A stretch of DNA of 64,000 nt from Saprospiraceae bacterium (GTDB taxonomy: Bacteria; Bacteroidota; Bacteroidia; Chitinophagales; Saprospiraceae), in contig JABWBR010000003.1 in NCBI GenBank assembly GCA_013360405.1, positions 1-64,000 on the forward strand, written 5' to 3'. Numbering within the stretch: position 1 is the first letter of the stretch; every line of letters starts with the position of its first letter. Below the pieces are notes generated by a model, which worked only from the letters and a program-made list of their open reading frames with translations, was not told the origin of the DNA and searched no databases. Below are positions 28,679 to 38,657 of this stretch, piece after piece. The translations under genes and the position numbers were made by a program.

Positions 28679-31111
28679 ATGCCTGTCGCAAGCCAAGACA
28701 AGACAACGCTTCGCGTAGCGCCGCAGCACGACAATTGCTACCATTGCGGCAGCGAATGCGCCGAAGAGACCATTCGCTTCGACGATAAGCCGTTTTGCTG
28801 CGAAGGCTGCCGTATGGTGTACGACATACTGAACAGCAACGGCTTGTGCAAATACTACGACCTCGACGAAAACGCGGGCATTAGCCTGAAAGGCAAATCA
28901 AAAGGCGAATACGCCTACCTAGATGACCCGGAAGTGAAAGGACACTTAGTGCAATTCAGCGACGGCGCACATACCAACGTGACTTTTTACACCCCTTCGA
29001 TGCACTGCAATTCCTGCATCTGGCTGCTCGAAAACCTGTACCGCCTTTCTGATGGCATTACCGCTTCCAAAGTCCATTTTCCCAAAAAAGAAGTGTTTAT
29101 CAGTTTTGATGAAAAGGTCACTTCGCTTCGCAAAGTGGTGGAATTGCTCGCCAGTCTGGGCTACGAACCCGCCATCAACTACAGCAACCTCAACGCCGAC
29201 AAACACCCCATTGTAAACCGCACGTTTTATTACCAGCTCGGCGTGGCGGGTTTTGCCTTCGGCAATATCATGCTGCTTAGCTTCCCGGAATACCTCGGCC
29301 TCGAAACCCTCGCCGAAGCGTCTTTTGCCCGCCTTTTCGGCTACCTGAATATCATCCTGGCTACGCCTGTGTTGCTCTATAGCGGCAAAGACTACCTGCT
29401 CTCCGCCTGGCGCGGCATTCGCCATCGTGAACTCAATATGGACATTCCCATCTCGCTGGGTATCATCACCTTTTATATTCGCAGCGCTTATGAGATTATC
29501 TCGGGCGCCGGCGCCGGTTTTATGGACAGCTTAGCCGGACTCGTCTTTTTTCTGCTAATCGGCAAGTGGTTTCAGCAGCGCACGTATTACCATATTTCAT
29601 TTGAACGCGATTACCGCTCTTATTTCCCCATTGCCGCCCTACTGAAAAAAGGCAATAGCACCACGAGCGTATCGCTCGACCGCCTCAAGGCCGGCGATCA
29701 GATCATCGTGCGCAACCAGGAGATCATCCCCGCCGACGCCACCCTGCTCGACGGCGAAGCGCAGATCGACTACAGCTTTGTTACCGGCGAATCAGAACCT
29801 GTGTCCATCGCCAAAGGCGAAAAAGTGTTTGCCGGCGGTCGCCAGACCGGCAGCGCCATCGAGCTGATGGTCAACCGCAAGGTGTCGCAGAGTTACCTGA
29901 CCCAGTTGTGGAACAACGAAGCATTTAACAAACCCCAATACCTGGCCGCCAGCCGGCTCGCCGACCGCGTGGGGAAGTATTTTACGTTTGCTATCTTGTT
30001 GGTGGGATTTGGCACCCTGGCCTACTGGCTGCCTCGCGATTCCACCATTGCAATTAATGCATTTACCGCTGTTCTCATTATCGCCTGCCCTTGCGCCGTA
30101 GCTCTCGCCATTCCGTTTATTTTCGGCAATGTGCTACGCATCCTGGGTCGCCACGAATTTTACCTGCGCAACACCATCGTCATCGAATCTATCGAAGCTG
30201 TGGATGCCGTGGTGGTGGACAAAACCGGCACGCTCACCAGCCGCAAGTCAACAGGTATGGCTTTTCACGGCGAACTCAATGAAACCGAAGCCCGTATGGT
30301 CGCTGCACTGGCCAAACCTTCGGGACACCCGCTCAGCGTGGCGGTGTACCAATACCTCCAGCGCCAGTACCAATGGCTGCCCGACGAGCTGCCCCAACCC
30401 GACCAATGGCAGGAAATACCCGGACAGGGCGTGGAAGCATCCTTCGGCAAACAACACCTCCAACTCGGCAGCGCCGCCTGGCTTACGGGAAATACCACAG
30501 ACCAGAAAGGCAATACCTATCTGGCTATCGATGGCAAGGTAAAAGGCTATTTTGAGGCGCAAAGCAGCATGCGGGGCGGCCTGACAAAAGTACTCGACCA
30601 TCTCGGCAAGCTGGGCCCGATCTACCTGCTCTCCGGCGACAACGAACGCGAAAAAGACGACTTCGAACGCCTGCTGCCCCGGGGATCACAGCTCTTTTTC
30701 CGACAAAGCCCTTTCGATAAGCTCGATAAGGTGAACCAACTGCAAGCCGAAGGCCGCACGATCCTCATGCTCGGCGACGGCCTCAACGACGCCGGGGCGC
30801 TCAAACAGAGCAACGCGGGTATCGTGATCACCGAAGAAAGCAACAATTTCACCCCCGCCTGCGACGCGATCCTGCGCGCGGAGAGTTTCCATCTGCTACC
30901 GCAAATGCTGCGATTGGCCAAGCGCAGCGTGTACCTGGTGTACGGCGCTTACGGCCTGGCGCTGGTGTACAATGTGGTAGGTTTAAGCTATGCCGTGCAA
31001 GGCGTTTTCACCCCGCTGGTAGCCGCCATTCTGATGCCGCTCAGCTCGATTACTATCGTCATCTACGGTTTTCTGAGTAGCAACCTGGTCGCTAAGAGGC
31101 TGGGACTTTAG
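28679..31111 (+). CDS. Copper-type P1B ATPase (CcoI/FixI-like)
   Basis: A membrane pump of 810 residues that moves copper outward for cytochrome oxidase assembly or detoxification. It begins with a Cys-rich zinc-ribbon-like segment (CYHCGSEC, CCEGC; the PF12156 type seen in CcoI), then an HMA domain with SMHCNSCIWLLENL. Transmembrane helices follow, with TGES in the actuator, the transport motif CPC (Cys470-Pro-Cys472), the phosphorylated Asp514 in DKTGTLTS, GHPLS, and MLGDGLNDAGAL. The N-terminal layout favours CcoI. The usual neighbours ccoS and ccoN are absent; it stands alone between repeats B3 and B4. Confidence 0.92.
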   Translation: MPVASQDKTTLRVAPQHDNCYHCGSECAEETIRFDDKPFCCEGCRMVYDILNSNGLCKYYDLDENAGISLKGKSKGEYAYLDDPEVKGHLVQFSDGAHTNVTFYTPSMHCNSCIWLLENLYRLSDGITASKVHFPKKEVFISFDEKVTSLRKVVELLASLGYEPAINYSNLNADKHPIVNRTFYYQLGVAGFAFGNIMLLSFPEYLGLETLAEASFARLFGYLNIILATPVLLYSGKDYLLSAWRGIRHRELNMDIPISLGIITFYIRSAYEIISGAGAGFMDSLAGLVFFLLIGKWFQQRTYYHISFERDYRSYFPIAALLKKGNSTTSVSLDRLKAGDQIIVRNQEIIPADATLLDGEAQIDYSFVTGESEPVSIAKGEKVFAGGRQTGSAIELMVNRKVSQSYLTQLWNNEAFNKPQYLAASRLADRVGKYFTFAILLVGFGTLAYWLPRDSTIAINAFTAVLIIACPCAVALAIPFIFGNVLRILGRHEFYLRNTIVIESIEAVDAVVVDKTGTLTSRKSTGMAFHGELNETEARMVAALAKPSGHPLSVAVYQYLQRQYQWLPDELPQPDQWQEIPGQGVEASFGKQHLQLGSAAWLTGNTTDQKGNTYLAIDGKVKGYFEAQSSMRGGLTKVLDHLGKLGPIYLLSGDNEREKDDFERLLPRGSQLFFRQSPFDKLDKVNQLQAEGRTILMLGDGLNDAGALKQSNAGIVITEESNNFTPACDAILRAESFHLLPQMLRLAKRSVYLVYGAYGLALVYNVVGLSYAVQGVFTPLVAAILMPLSSITIVIYGFLSSNLVAKRLGL

Positions 31112-31113
31112 GA

Positions 31114-31171
31114 GGTGACAGAGTGACAGGGTGACAAGGTGTGATATAATCAACCCTGTCACCCTGTCACC
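31114..31171 (+). repeat. Word-repeat palindrome B4
   Basis: The left arm is GGTGACAG, AGTGACAG, GGTGACAA; the right arm is ACCCTGTCACCCTGTCACC. The outer 19 bp pair with one mismatch. The loop is AAGGTGTGATATAATCA. It fills the convergent gap between the copper ATPase stop and the DUF5916 stop, so it could end transcripts from both sides, although no T-run is present. Confidence 0.85.
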
Positions 31172-31177
31172 TCTCCA

Positions 31178-33388
31178 TCACAACTGCATAAAATAATTCA
31201 GCTTCAGCACCACTGCCCGGTTTTTGGGCCCAAACATACCTTCCGTCTGATAATTATCGGTGTACACCAAAAACAGATCGCTCATCGGGCGGTAGCGCCA
31301 TTGCAGGCGGCTGTTGATATTAAAATTATTAGCCTGCGTATTGTATTGGAAAAAAGTTGTCCAGAATATTTTTTCAGAAAAATTAATTTCCACCCGGGGA
31401 TTAACCAGCCAAAATTGGGCGTTGCCGTATGGGTCGGGGAGCCTGATATCATTAAATTCGAAACTCAATGACACATTGCCCCAGGGTTGGGCCCTGTAAT
31501 TCAAAGATGCGCTCACCGTTGCTTTTTTTCCATTATAAAATGAGCCGCACACGCCAAAAAACTCCAGATTGACTTTCTTTCGCAAGTCTGTATTTAATTC
31601 AATATTAAATTCGCTGAAATTATACGCAGTGGCTGGAAGCGGAGCGCCTTCCGTGAGGTAAAAGGGATACAAGAGATGCACATAATTATTATTAAATCGA
31701 AAGCGCAACTGGCTGGTATTTTCAAAAAACATAAAATAGCGCAGCCTCGTATACCATTCGTTGAGTAAACCGCCGCGCACCCACCAGCCGTAATTTTCGG
31801 CGCCAAACCAGTGTTGCACGATTTTTTTGTTTTTTGGGTAAATAGAATAATCCGTCAGATTGGCTATGGAGGAATATCCTTCAGGCACAAGCCGGAAGTT
31901 GTCGGGGTCAAAATGATAAAGCCTGCTGATAAACCCCATATCGGCGGTAAATTCATCGCCCATCTGTTGGAACTCCCAGTTGGTCTGAAACCGGCGTCCA
32001 TTGTAGCCGAAGGCGCCGATGAGAAACCTCCCGTCTCCTGACTCTCTGAATTTAAACGATTGATTATAACTCGCTTTTCCACGCCAGCGGCCGTCGTCGG
32101 AGAGGTATTCAAATTCCAAGGAGGCATTTCTGCCGTAATCGTCGCTGATCAGGTCGCCATCGTGGAAGGCTTGGCGGTTGAGCAGCAGCGCCCGTACCGT
32201 AGAGCGTTTTAACACTCGCCGATGGATGGCTGCAGCAGTATAATTCTGTGCGGGGCGCAGCGAATCGCCCATCGTGTGCATATTCAGCACCCCCATTCTC
32301 CAGTTCTGGTCGACATTACCGCTCACCCTGGCGCCGTACAGAATGGGGACTTTCTGCCCAGCCGGGTCGAGGCCGATGCGGCGCGAGAAAAACGGCGCAT
32401 CGGGGAAGGCCGCGAAATTGGTGTAGATATCTGCGTTTTCGAGAAAAAACTGGCGCCGTTCTGGAAAAAAGATATTAAACCGGCTCAGGTTGGTCACCTG
32501 CTGGTCGACTTCCACGTGTGAAAAATCGGGGTTAACTGTGAGGTCGAGATTGAGCGTGGGCGTAAGGCCTACCTTCGCCTCTCCTCCGAAATCAAAATCG
32601 GTATCATCGGTTTTGCGGGTATAATCCTTTGAAATAGAAGTGAGCGCGTAAGGCGTCAAGGATACGTTTCCACCAACGCGATCAGGCGCCTGTTCCCAAG
32701 CCAGCGTGCCGGTAAACCCCAAATCAAGCGGGTCGAATTGCACGGGCACCTTAGCCCAAACATGACTTTCATTATGCTGGCGGTCTACACGCCAGAAGTT
32801 GATTCCCCAGGTGGTTTGTCCGGCTTCAAACCGCAAGCTTTTGAATGGAATAGCCATTTCCAGCGACCACCCATCCGCTCGTTGGCGCACCGCAGAATAC
32901 CAGCGCGCATCCCAGGAACCATCCGTGGATTCTACAAAAACGCCTTGTGCTGCCGATACCAGGGCATCGGCTTGCGCGCCTCCCACATTGACGCCAAAAG
33001 CATAGCCGACCGACTTTTGCCCCACGGGGTCGATAATTACGCCAAAGGCATCGCTCGATTCAAAGTCGGCGTCGCGTTTTAGGGTTTGTATGATAAAATC
33101 TGTTTTGCCATAAAGTACGGCACTGATATACACATTTTTATCATCGTACAGCATTTTTACTGTCGTCAAACGCGCGGCTTTGACCTCATCGCGGGGAGCG
33201 TTGAGCCAGAAAGTATCGGTGGCTTCCGCCGCCTGCCAGCCTGGCTCGCCCGGGTCGCCGTCAATTTGTATGGCCTCCGAAGTGTGGCGGATTTGAAGTT
33301 GGAAATTCGACCGGTTATCTCCTCCGTTTTGTGCAAATAAAGGGTGAATGGCCATTAAGACCAATAAGGGTGTCAGGTGATTTTTCAT
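31178..33388 (-). CDS. DUF5916 outer-membrane protein with CBM9-like domain
   Basis: A 736-residue exported protein. The signal peptide ends near PLFAQ (residue 20). Residues about 30-225 match the CBM9-like domain often found on this family (IRHTSEAIQIDGDPGEPGW, YDDKNVYISAVLYGK). The rest is a DUF5916 region rich in alternating beta strands with FFPERRQFFLENADIY and FFSRRIGLD, ending in an aromatic-rich strand (NRAVVLKLNYFMQL) typical of an outer-membrane barrel. The function of the family is not established. It follows rfbB by 46 bp on the same strand. Confidence 0.88.
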   Translation of the reverse strand: MKNHLTPLLVLMAIHPLFAQNGGDNRSNFQLQIRHTSEAIQIDGDPGEPGWQAAEATDTFWLNAPRDEVKAARLTTVKMLYDDKNVYISAVLYGKTDFIIQTLKRDADFESSDAFGVIIDPVGQKSVGYAFGVNVGGAQADALVSAAQGVFVESTDGSWDARWYSAVRQRADGWSLEMAIPFKSLRFEAGQTTWGINFWRVDRQHNESHVWAKVPVQFDPLDLGFTGTLAWEQAPDRVGGNVSLTPYALTSISKDYTRKTDDTDFDFGGEAKVGLTPTLNLDLTVNPDFSHVEVDQQVTNLSRFNIFFPERRQFFLENADIYTNFAAFPDAPFFSRRIGLDPAGQKVPILYGARVSGNVDQNWRMGVLNMHTMGDSLRPAQNYTAAAIHRRVLKRSTVRALLLNRQAFHDGDLISDDYGRNASLEFEYLSDDGRWRGKASYNQSFKFRESGDGRFLIGAFGYNGRRFQTNWEFQQMGDEFTADMGFISRLYHFDPDNFRLVPEGYSSIANLTDYSIYPKNKKIVQHWFGAENYGWWVRGGLLNEWYTRLRYFMFFENTSQLRFRFNNNYVHLLYPFYLTEGAPLPATAYNFSEFNIELNTDLRKKVNLEFFGVCGSFYNGKKATVSASLNYRAQPWGNVSLSFEFNDIRLPDPYGNAQFWLVNPRVEINFSEKIFWTTFFQYNTQANNFNINSRLQWRYRPMSDLFLVYTDNYQTEGMFGPKNRAVVLKLNYFMQL

Positions 33389-33434
33389 GTACCAAGGCTT
33401 TAGATGTCAATCTGACGAATAACGCACTGCCTCC

Positions 33435-34490
<1,056 letters not shown>

Positions 34491-34491
34491 G

Positions 34492-34598
34492 TATGAGGGT
34501 TGATGAGGGTTGATGAGGGTCTATGAGGGTCTATGAGGGTTGATGAGGGTTGATATTTGTTTATAAACCCTCATCAACCCTCATAGACCCTCATCAAC
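34492..34598 (-). repeat. Word-repeat palindrome H (10-nt words, TGATGAGGGT class)
   Basis: The left arm is TGATGAGGGT and CTATGAGGGT words at exact 10-nt steps (five in a row). The right arm is AACCCTCATC / AACCCTCATA / GACCCTCATC words. The A+T-rich loop is about 34553-34566. It fills the entire gap between the DciA-like gene stop (34600) and the rfbB start (34490). Confidence 0.88.
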
Positions 34599-34599
34599 T

Positions 34600-34872
34600 T
34601 TATCTTACAACCACTTCCTGAATATACTCCTCGCCGAGGGATTCGTTGAGGAGATTTTTGATCTTTTCGCGACTGTAGGACAACTCCTGTCGCAGGGCTG
34701 CCGAATCAATAGTGATGTGCAGCGTTTTGCCCACCATCTTTACGTCGCTGGTATATTTGGTAATAGCCGGCCCCATCAACTCCGCCCAGGTACTGCGAAT
34801 ATTGGTCTGGTGCAGCTTGGGCTTGAGTTTATAAGCCTCTATCAAATCCTGCAATGCCTCTTTGATCGTCAT
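34600..34872 (-). CDS. DciA-like protein (DUF721)
   Basis: A 90-residue protein of the DUF721 family, known as DciA, which helps load the DnaB helicase in bacteria without DnaC. The family pattern is visible: an N-terminal helical part (IKEALQDLIEAYKLKPKL), the TWAELMGPAI block around residues 27-36, the strand KTLHITIDSAALRQELSYSR and a C-terminal helix. It overlaps the recF stop by 4 bp, so the two genes are translationally coupled, the usual Bacteroidota arrangement. Confidence 0.88.
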   Translation of the reverse strand: MTIKEALQDLIEAYKLKPKLHQTNIRSTWAELMGPAITKYTSDVKMVGKTLHITIDSAALRQELSYSREKIKNLLNESLGEEYIQEVVVR

Positions 34873-35987
34873 ATGTTGCGTTCGTTTTGTAAAGTGGCCA
34901 CGCCTTTTTCGATATAATAATTAAAAAACGGGACGCCCATGCGGGCTGCAATAGCCGCGATACGGTCGGGGTGGGTATCGGATACAAACAACTGGCCGTA
35001 TGGGCCTTCCAATAATAGTTGCATCAGGTGCTCCACCCTTTCCTGGTCCAATTTATCGAATATATCGTCGAGCAATAACAAAGGAAGCATATTTTTTTCT
35101 TCCCGCATCAAATCGTATTGTGCGAGTTTGAGGGCCAGCAAAAACGACTTGGTCTGGCCTTGTGAGGCAAAACGTTTGATCTGCTGGCCTTCCAGCAAAA
35201 ACTGAAGATCGTCGCGGTGGGTGCCGCCGGTGGTGCGCCCGAGTAGTCGGTCTTTGTCCAGGTTATGACGAAGCAGATCGGCCATTGAAGCCTGTTGCAG
35301 GGGTGATTCATACCGGCAATCAGCCTCCTCCCGCTTGCCGGAAATCGTGTAATGGTTGGCTTTCAGCAACGGCAAAAAGCGCTCCATGAAATTGCTGCGT
35401 CGCGTATAAATATACTGCGCGGGGTCGATGAGCTGTTCGTCGTAAACCGCCAGCAGTGCCGGATTAAACGTATGCGTATCGGCAAATTGCTTGAGAGCGG
35501 CGTTGCGTTGTTTGAGCAGGTGGTTGTAGCGCAGCAGTTGTTGCAGGTAATGCTGGTCGAGTTGCGACAGCGTATTGTCGAGCAGTCGGCGGCGCGCCTC
35601 GCTGCCTTCATGGATGAGCTGGATATCGTCGGGGGCGGCAAACACCACGGGAATCAAACCTACGTGGTCGCCGAGGCGTTCGTAGGGCAGGTCGTTGCGT
35701 TCCATCGTTTTGCGCTGTCCCAGGGGCGCTTTTACCACAATTTTCTCGGAATGGCCGTTGATCACGCCGTGCCCTTCCAGTCGGAAAAACGGCGATTCGT
35801 GATAAGCGATATATTGGTCGTTGAGGCCGAAATAGCTTTTTCCCATACACAAATAATAGATCGCGTCGAGCAGGTTGGTCTTGCCCATGCCGTTGAGCCC
35901 CACAAAGCAATTCAGCCGGGGGTTGCAGTCGATTTGCTGGTAGTGGTAGTTTTTAAATTCGGTCAATATGACGCGGTCGAAGTGCAC
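34869..35987 (-). CDS. recF: DNA replication and repair protein RecF
   Basis: A cytosolic SMC-like ATPase that helps load RecA at gaps with RecO and RecR. The 372 residues show Walker A (GLNGMGKTNLLDAIYYL), the coiled middle and Walker B (LLLLDDIFDKLD) with the D-loop. The start codon is GTG (35985-35987), giving MHFDRVILTEFKNY, which matches the family N-terminus; no ATG is suitably placed. The -7 box TAGCTTTG is 20 bp upstream. The downstream dciA overlaps by 4 bp. Confidence 0.95.
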   Translation of the reverse strand: MHFDRVILTEFKNYHYQQIDCNPRLNCFVGLNGMGKTNLLDAIYYLCMGKSYFGLNDQYIAYHESPFFRLEGHGVINGHSEKIVVKAPLGQRKTMERNDLPYERLGDHVGLIPVVFAAPDDIQLIHEGSEARRRLLDNTLSQLDQHYLQQLLRYNHLLKQRNAALKQFADTHTFNPALLAVYDEQLIDPAQYIYTRRSNFMERFLPLLKANHYTISGKREEADCRYESPLQQASMADLLRHNLDKDRLLGRTTGGTHRDDLQFLLEGQQIKRFASQGQTKSFLLALKLAQYDLMREEKNMLPLLLLDDIFDKLDQERVEHLMQLLLEGPYGQLFVSDTHPDRIAAIAARMGVPFFNYYIEKGVATLQNERNI

Positions 35988-36007
35988 GGGCGATGACTAC
36001 TTTTGCG

Positions 36008-36015
36008 CAAAGCTA
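36008..36015 (-). promoter_or_regulatory. -7 box TAGCTTTG for recF
   Basis: On the minus strand TAGCTTTG matches TANNTTTG exactly, with a TTG 22 nt upstream of it that could be the -33 element. The leader to the GTG start would be about 15 nt. Confidence 0.55.
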
Positions 36016-36047
36016 AAGAATAGAATCGGTAATAACCCAACCAGAAA

Positions 36048-36079
36048 TTTGCACGGCGCTTTTTCAGGGAGTATATTTG
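36048..36079 (+). promoter_or_regulatory. Full -33/-7 promoter for pdhA
   Basis: TTTG at 36048-36051, a 20-nt spacer, and TATATTTG at 36072-36079: both parts of the Bacteroidota primary sigma promoter at about normal spacing. Its leader would be around 70 nt. This is the best complete promoter in the window. Confidence 0.65.
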
Positions 36080-36155
36080 CGCCGGCGATACCTGAACACC
36101 TATCGCAAAAAGTTGTTACATCTTATAATCCGCAAATCAGCAAAAGCTATTGATC

Positions 36156-37184
36156 ATGGTAGCAGATAAAAATAAAGGCGGCGGCAAAAAAGAGAAAGCC
36201 GTATACAGCAAAGAACTCCACCTGTATTGGTATGAGATGATGCTGCGTATCCGCCGTTTTGAAGAGCGCGCACTGGTGGCTTACGGCCAGCAAAAAGTAC
36301 GTGGTTTTTGTCACGTATATATCGGCCAGGAAGCCGTCGCTGCGGGCATCGAATCAGTCCTTCGCCGCGAAGACTGCATAGTAACCGCCTACCGCCAGCA
36401 CGGCACGGCTATCGGCCGGGGTCTTTCCACCAAAGCTTGTATGGCCGAGTTATTCGGCAAAAGTACCGGTGTAGTAAAGGGCAAAGGCGGGTCGATGCAC
36501 TTTTTCTCTGCCGAGCATAAATACTTTGGCGGCAACGGCATCGTAGGGGCCCAGATACCCATCGGCACCGGCATCGCATTTGCCGAAAAATACCGGGGCA
36601 CCGACAATCTGTGCGTGACTATGTTTGGCGACGGCGCCGCCCGCCAGGGCTCCCTGCACGAGTCATTTAACATGGCCATGACCTGGAAGCTGCCCGTAAT
36701 CTATATCTGCGAAAATAACGGCTACGCGATGGGCACTTCTGTGGCGCGCACCAGCAACGTGTTACACCTCCACAAATTAGGCCTCGCCTACGATATGCCC
36801 AGCATGCAGGTTGACGGCATGAGCCCCGAAAAAGTCTACGAAGCCATGACGAAAGCCGCCGAACATGTGCGCTCGGGCAAAGGCCCCTTCTACCTCGAAA
36901 TTAATACTTACCGCTACAAAGGCCACTCGGTATCCGACCCGGCCAAATACCGCCCGAAAGAAGAAGTCGAATCCTACAAGGAACGCGACCCTGTAAAAAT
37001 GGAAGAAGCCCGCATTCTCAAAAATCACATCGCCACAAAAGAAGAGATCGAGGCTTTAAAAGATAAAATCAAACAAGAGATCGACGAGGCCGAAGCTTTT
37101 GCAGAAGCATCTCCCTATCCCGATCCCTCCGAACTTTATACGGATAACTACGTCCAGGCCGACTATCCGTATATTCGGGACTGA
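36156..37184 (+). CDS. pdhA: Pyruvate dehydrogenase E1 component, alpha subunit
   Basis: Thiamine diphosphate-dependent E1 alpha, which decarboxylates pyruvate at the entry of the PDH complex. The ATG at 36156 is preferred over a TTG at 36150. The 342 residues show EMMLRIRRFEERAL, GKGGSMHFFS, the ThDP motif GDGAARQGSLHESFNMA...ENNGYAMGT (GDG to NN) and the phosphorylation-loop-like region YRYKGHSVSDPAKYR. E1 beta and E2 are not adjacent. A strong terminator lies 22 bp past the stop. The product could also serve a general 2-oxoacid complex, but the length and motifs fit PDH best. Confidence 0.94.
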   Translation: MVADKNKGGGKKEKAVYSKELHLYWYEMMLRIRRFEERALVAYGQQKVRGFCHVYIGQEAVAAGIESVLRREDCIVTAYRQHGTAIGRGLSTKACMAELFGKSTGVVKGKGGSMHFFSAEHKYFGGNGIVGAQIPIGTGIAFAEKYRGTDNLCVTMFGDGAARQGSLHESFNMAMTWKLPVIYICENNGYAMGTSVARTSNVLHLHKLGLAYDMPSMQVDGMSPEKVYEAMTKAAEHVRSGKGPFYLEINTYRYKGHSVSDPAKYRPKEEVESYKERDPVKMEEARILKNHIATKEEIEALKDKIKQEIDEAEAFAEASPYPDPSELYTDNYVQADYPYIRD

Positions 37185-37205
37185 TGGTGGGAGACCAGGT
37201 CGTAC

Positions 37206-37239
37206 AGCCGCAAGATTTTGCGGCTCTACCCTTTTTTTT
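37206..37239 (+). terminator. Rho-independent terminator of pdhA
   Basis: AGCCGCAA (37206-37213) pairs perfectly with TTGCGGCT (37218-37225) around a 4-nt loop, followed after six bases by eight T. Confidence 0.75.
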
Positions 37240-37270
37240 TCAAATCCTGCCTTACTACAGAAACTTTACT

Positions 37271-37278
37271 TATTTTTG
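37271..37278 (+). promoter_or_regulatory. -7 box TATTTTTG for the TPR gene
   Basis: Exact TANNTTTG match directly after the pdhA terminator and about 73 bp before the TPR protein start. The leader holds GGGGGGCTCCCC, which may form a small hairpin. Confidence 0.5.
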
Positions 37279-37350
37279 CCACGCTTTTTGGGGGGGCTCC
37301 CCTTGAAAGCACCTTATCAACAACTGCAAATTCACATAATTGCTTGCGAA

Positions 37351-38043
37351 ATGGCGAGAAGAATTAAAAATCAGAAATCGGACGAAACGCTGATCAACCT
37401 GATCGACGTAAAAGATCAGGCGCAAAATTTCTTTGACAGAAACCAGAAATATATCCTGGGAGTAGCCGGCGCTTTTTTGCTGGTTGTGGGCGGATATTGG
37501 GCTTACAAGCATTTTTTCATCGAACCCCGCCAACGGGAAGCCGAAGAGCAGATGTTCCAGGCAGAAGTGCAGTTTGAGCGCGATTCTTTTGCGATGGCAC
37601 TCACCAACCCCGGCGGCGGCTATTCGGGTTTTCTGGATATCATCGACAATTATAAAGGCACTAAAGCCGCAAACGTGGCCAGCTATTACGCAGGTATTTG
37701 CTACCTCAACCTCGGCCAATACGATGCAGCTATCGACTATCTGAAGACATATGACGCCAAAGGCAACGTCACGCCCGCTATGAAAAACGGCGCCCTCGGC
37801 GATGCCTATTCCGAGAAAAACGATTTCGACCAGGCACTGAGCTACTACGCTAAAGCGGTTAGCGCTGCCGACAACGAAGCGATTACGCCGTATTACCTGA
37901 AGAAACTGGGCATGCTCCAGGAAAAACAGGGCAAATTCAGTGATGCTAAAGCATCTTACGAGCGCATCAAACGCGAATATCCCAACTCGCCTATCGCAAT
38001 AGATATCGATAAGTATATCATCCGCGCAGGAGCAAAAAGTTAA
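37351..38043 (+). CDS. Membrane-anchored TPR protein
   Basis: A 230-residue protein with a cytosolic N-terminus, one transmembrane segment (about 34-52, ILGVAGAFLLVVGGYWAY) and a periplasmic TPR region (about 85-220; YYAGICYLNLGQYDAAIDYL, GDAYSEKNDFDQALSYYAKAV). The start at 37351 is chosen because the N-terminal MARRIKNQKS leads into the anchor; the open frame upstream overlaps the pdhA end and terminator. It resembles the YfgM-like or tetratricopeptide proteins common in Bacteroidota and could scaffold envelope complexes. Exact role unknown. Its TAA stop is the beginning of repeat C2. Confidence 0.85.
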   Translation: MARRIKNQKSDETLINLIDVKDQAQNFFDRNQKYILGVAGAFLLVVGGYWAYKHFFIEPRQREAEEQMFQAEVQFERDSFAMALTNPGGGYSGFLDIIDNYKGTKAANVASYYAGICYLNLGQYDAAIDYLKTYDAKGNVTPAMKNGALGDAYSEKNDFDQALSYYAKAVSAADNEAITPYYLKKLGMLQEKQGKFSDAKASYERIKREYPNSPIAIDIDKYIIRAGAKS

Positions 38044-38131
38044 TTTGCTGATTTGCTAATTTGCTGATGTGCTGATAATAAATAAGTTACCAGCACATTA
38101 GCACATTAGCACATCAGCACATCAGCACATC
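38042..38131 (+). repeat. Word-repeat palindrome C2 (8-nt words, GATTTGCT class)
   Basis: The left arm is AATTTGCT, GATTTGCT, AATTTGCT, GATGTGCT at exact 8-nt steps. The right arm is AGCACATT twice and AGCACATC three times. The loop is A+T-rich (AATAAATAAGTTACC). It occupies almost the whole gap between the TPR stop and the ribH start, 5 bp short of it. It shares words with C1. Confidence 0.88.
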
Positions 38132-38136
38132 AAAAA

Positions 38137-38652
38137 ATGGCCAGCGCACTAAAAAACCTCTCCGACTACGACGAAAACAGCATCCCTGATGCCGCTGAGA
38201 TGAGCTTTGGTATTGTCGTGGCTGAGTGGAATGCCGCCATTACGCATGCCCTCTACGAAGGCTGTTACGATACGCTGCTACGCCATGGCGCCAAAGCCGA
38301 CAAGATCTTCACTGCCCAGGTACCCGGTTCGTTTGAACTACCCGTCGGCGCGCAAATGCTGGCCGCCCACCAAAACCCCGATGCCGTGATCTGCCTGGGC
38401 TGTGTGATCCAGGGAGATACCAAACACAACGAGTATATAAACAACGCCGTAGCCACCGCCCTCACCCACCTGGGCATCGCAACCGGCAAACCTTTTATCT
38501 TCGGCGTACTCACGCCCAATAACGAAGAACAGGCTAAAGACCGCGCAGGCGGAAAACACGGCAACAAAGGCGTGGAAGCCGCCGTGACTGCCATCCGAAT
38601 GGCCGCTCTGAAGAAAAGCCTGCAAGGCGAGAAGAAGAAGATCGGATTTTAA
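38137..38652 (+). CDS. ribH: 6,7-dimethyl-8-ribityllumazine synthase
   Basis: Condenses 5-amino-6-ribitylaminouracil with 3,4-dihydroxy-2-butanone-4-phosphate, the next-to-last step to riboflavin. The 171-residue protein has the family blocks AEWNAAITHALYEGC, PGSFELPVGAQ, CLGCVIQGDTKHNEYINNAVA (His in TKHNEY is catalytic) and PFIFGVLTPNNEEQAKDRAG. It forms icosahedral or pentameric assemblies in other bacteria. No other rib gene is adjacent. It is enclosed by repeats C2 and D. Confidence 0.97.
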   Translation: MASALKNLSDYDENSIPDAAEMSFGIVVAEWNAAITHALYEGCYDTLLRHGAKADKIFTAQVPGSFELPVGAQMLAAHQNPDAVICLGCVIQGDTKHNEYINNAVATALTHLGIATGKPFIFGVLTPNNEEQAKDRAGGKHGNKGVEAAVTAIRMAALKKSLQGEKKKIGF

Positions 38653-38657
38653 GGAAG

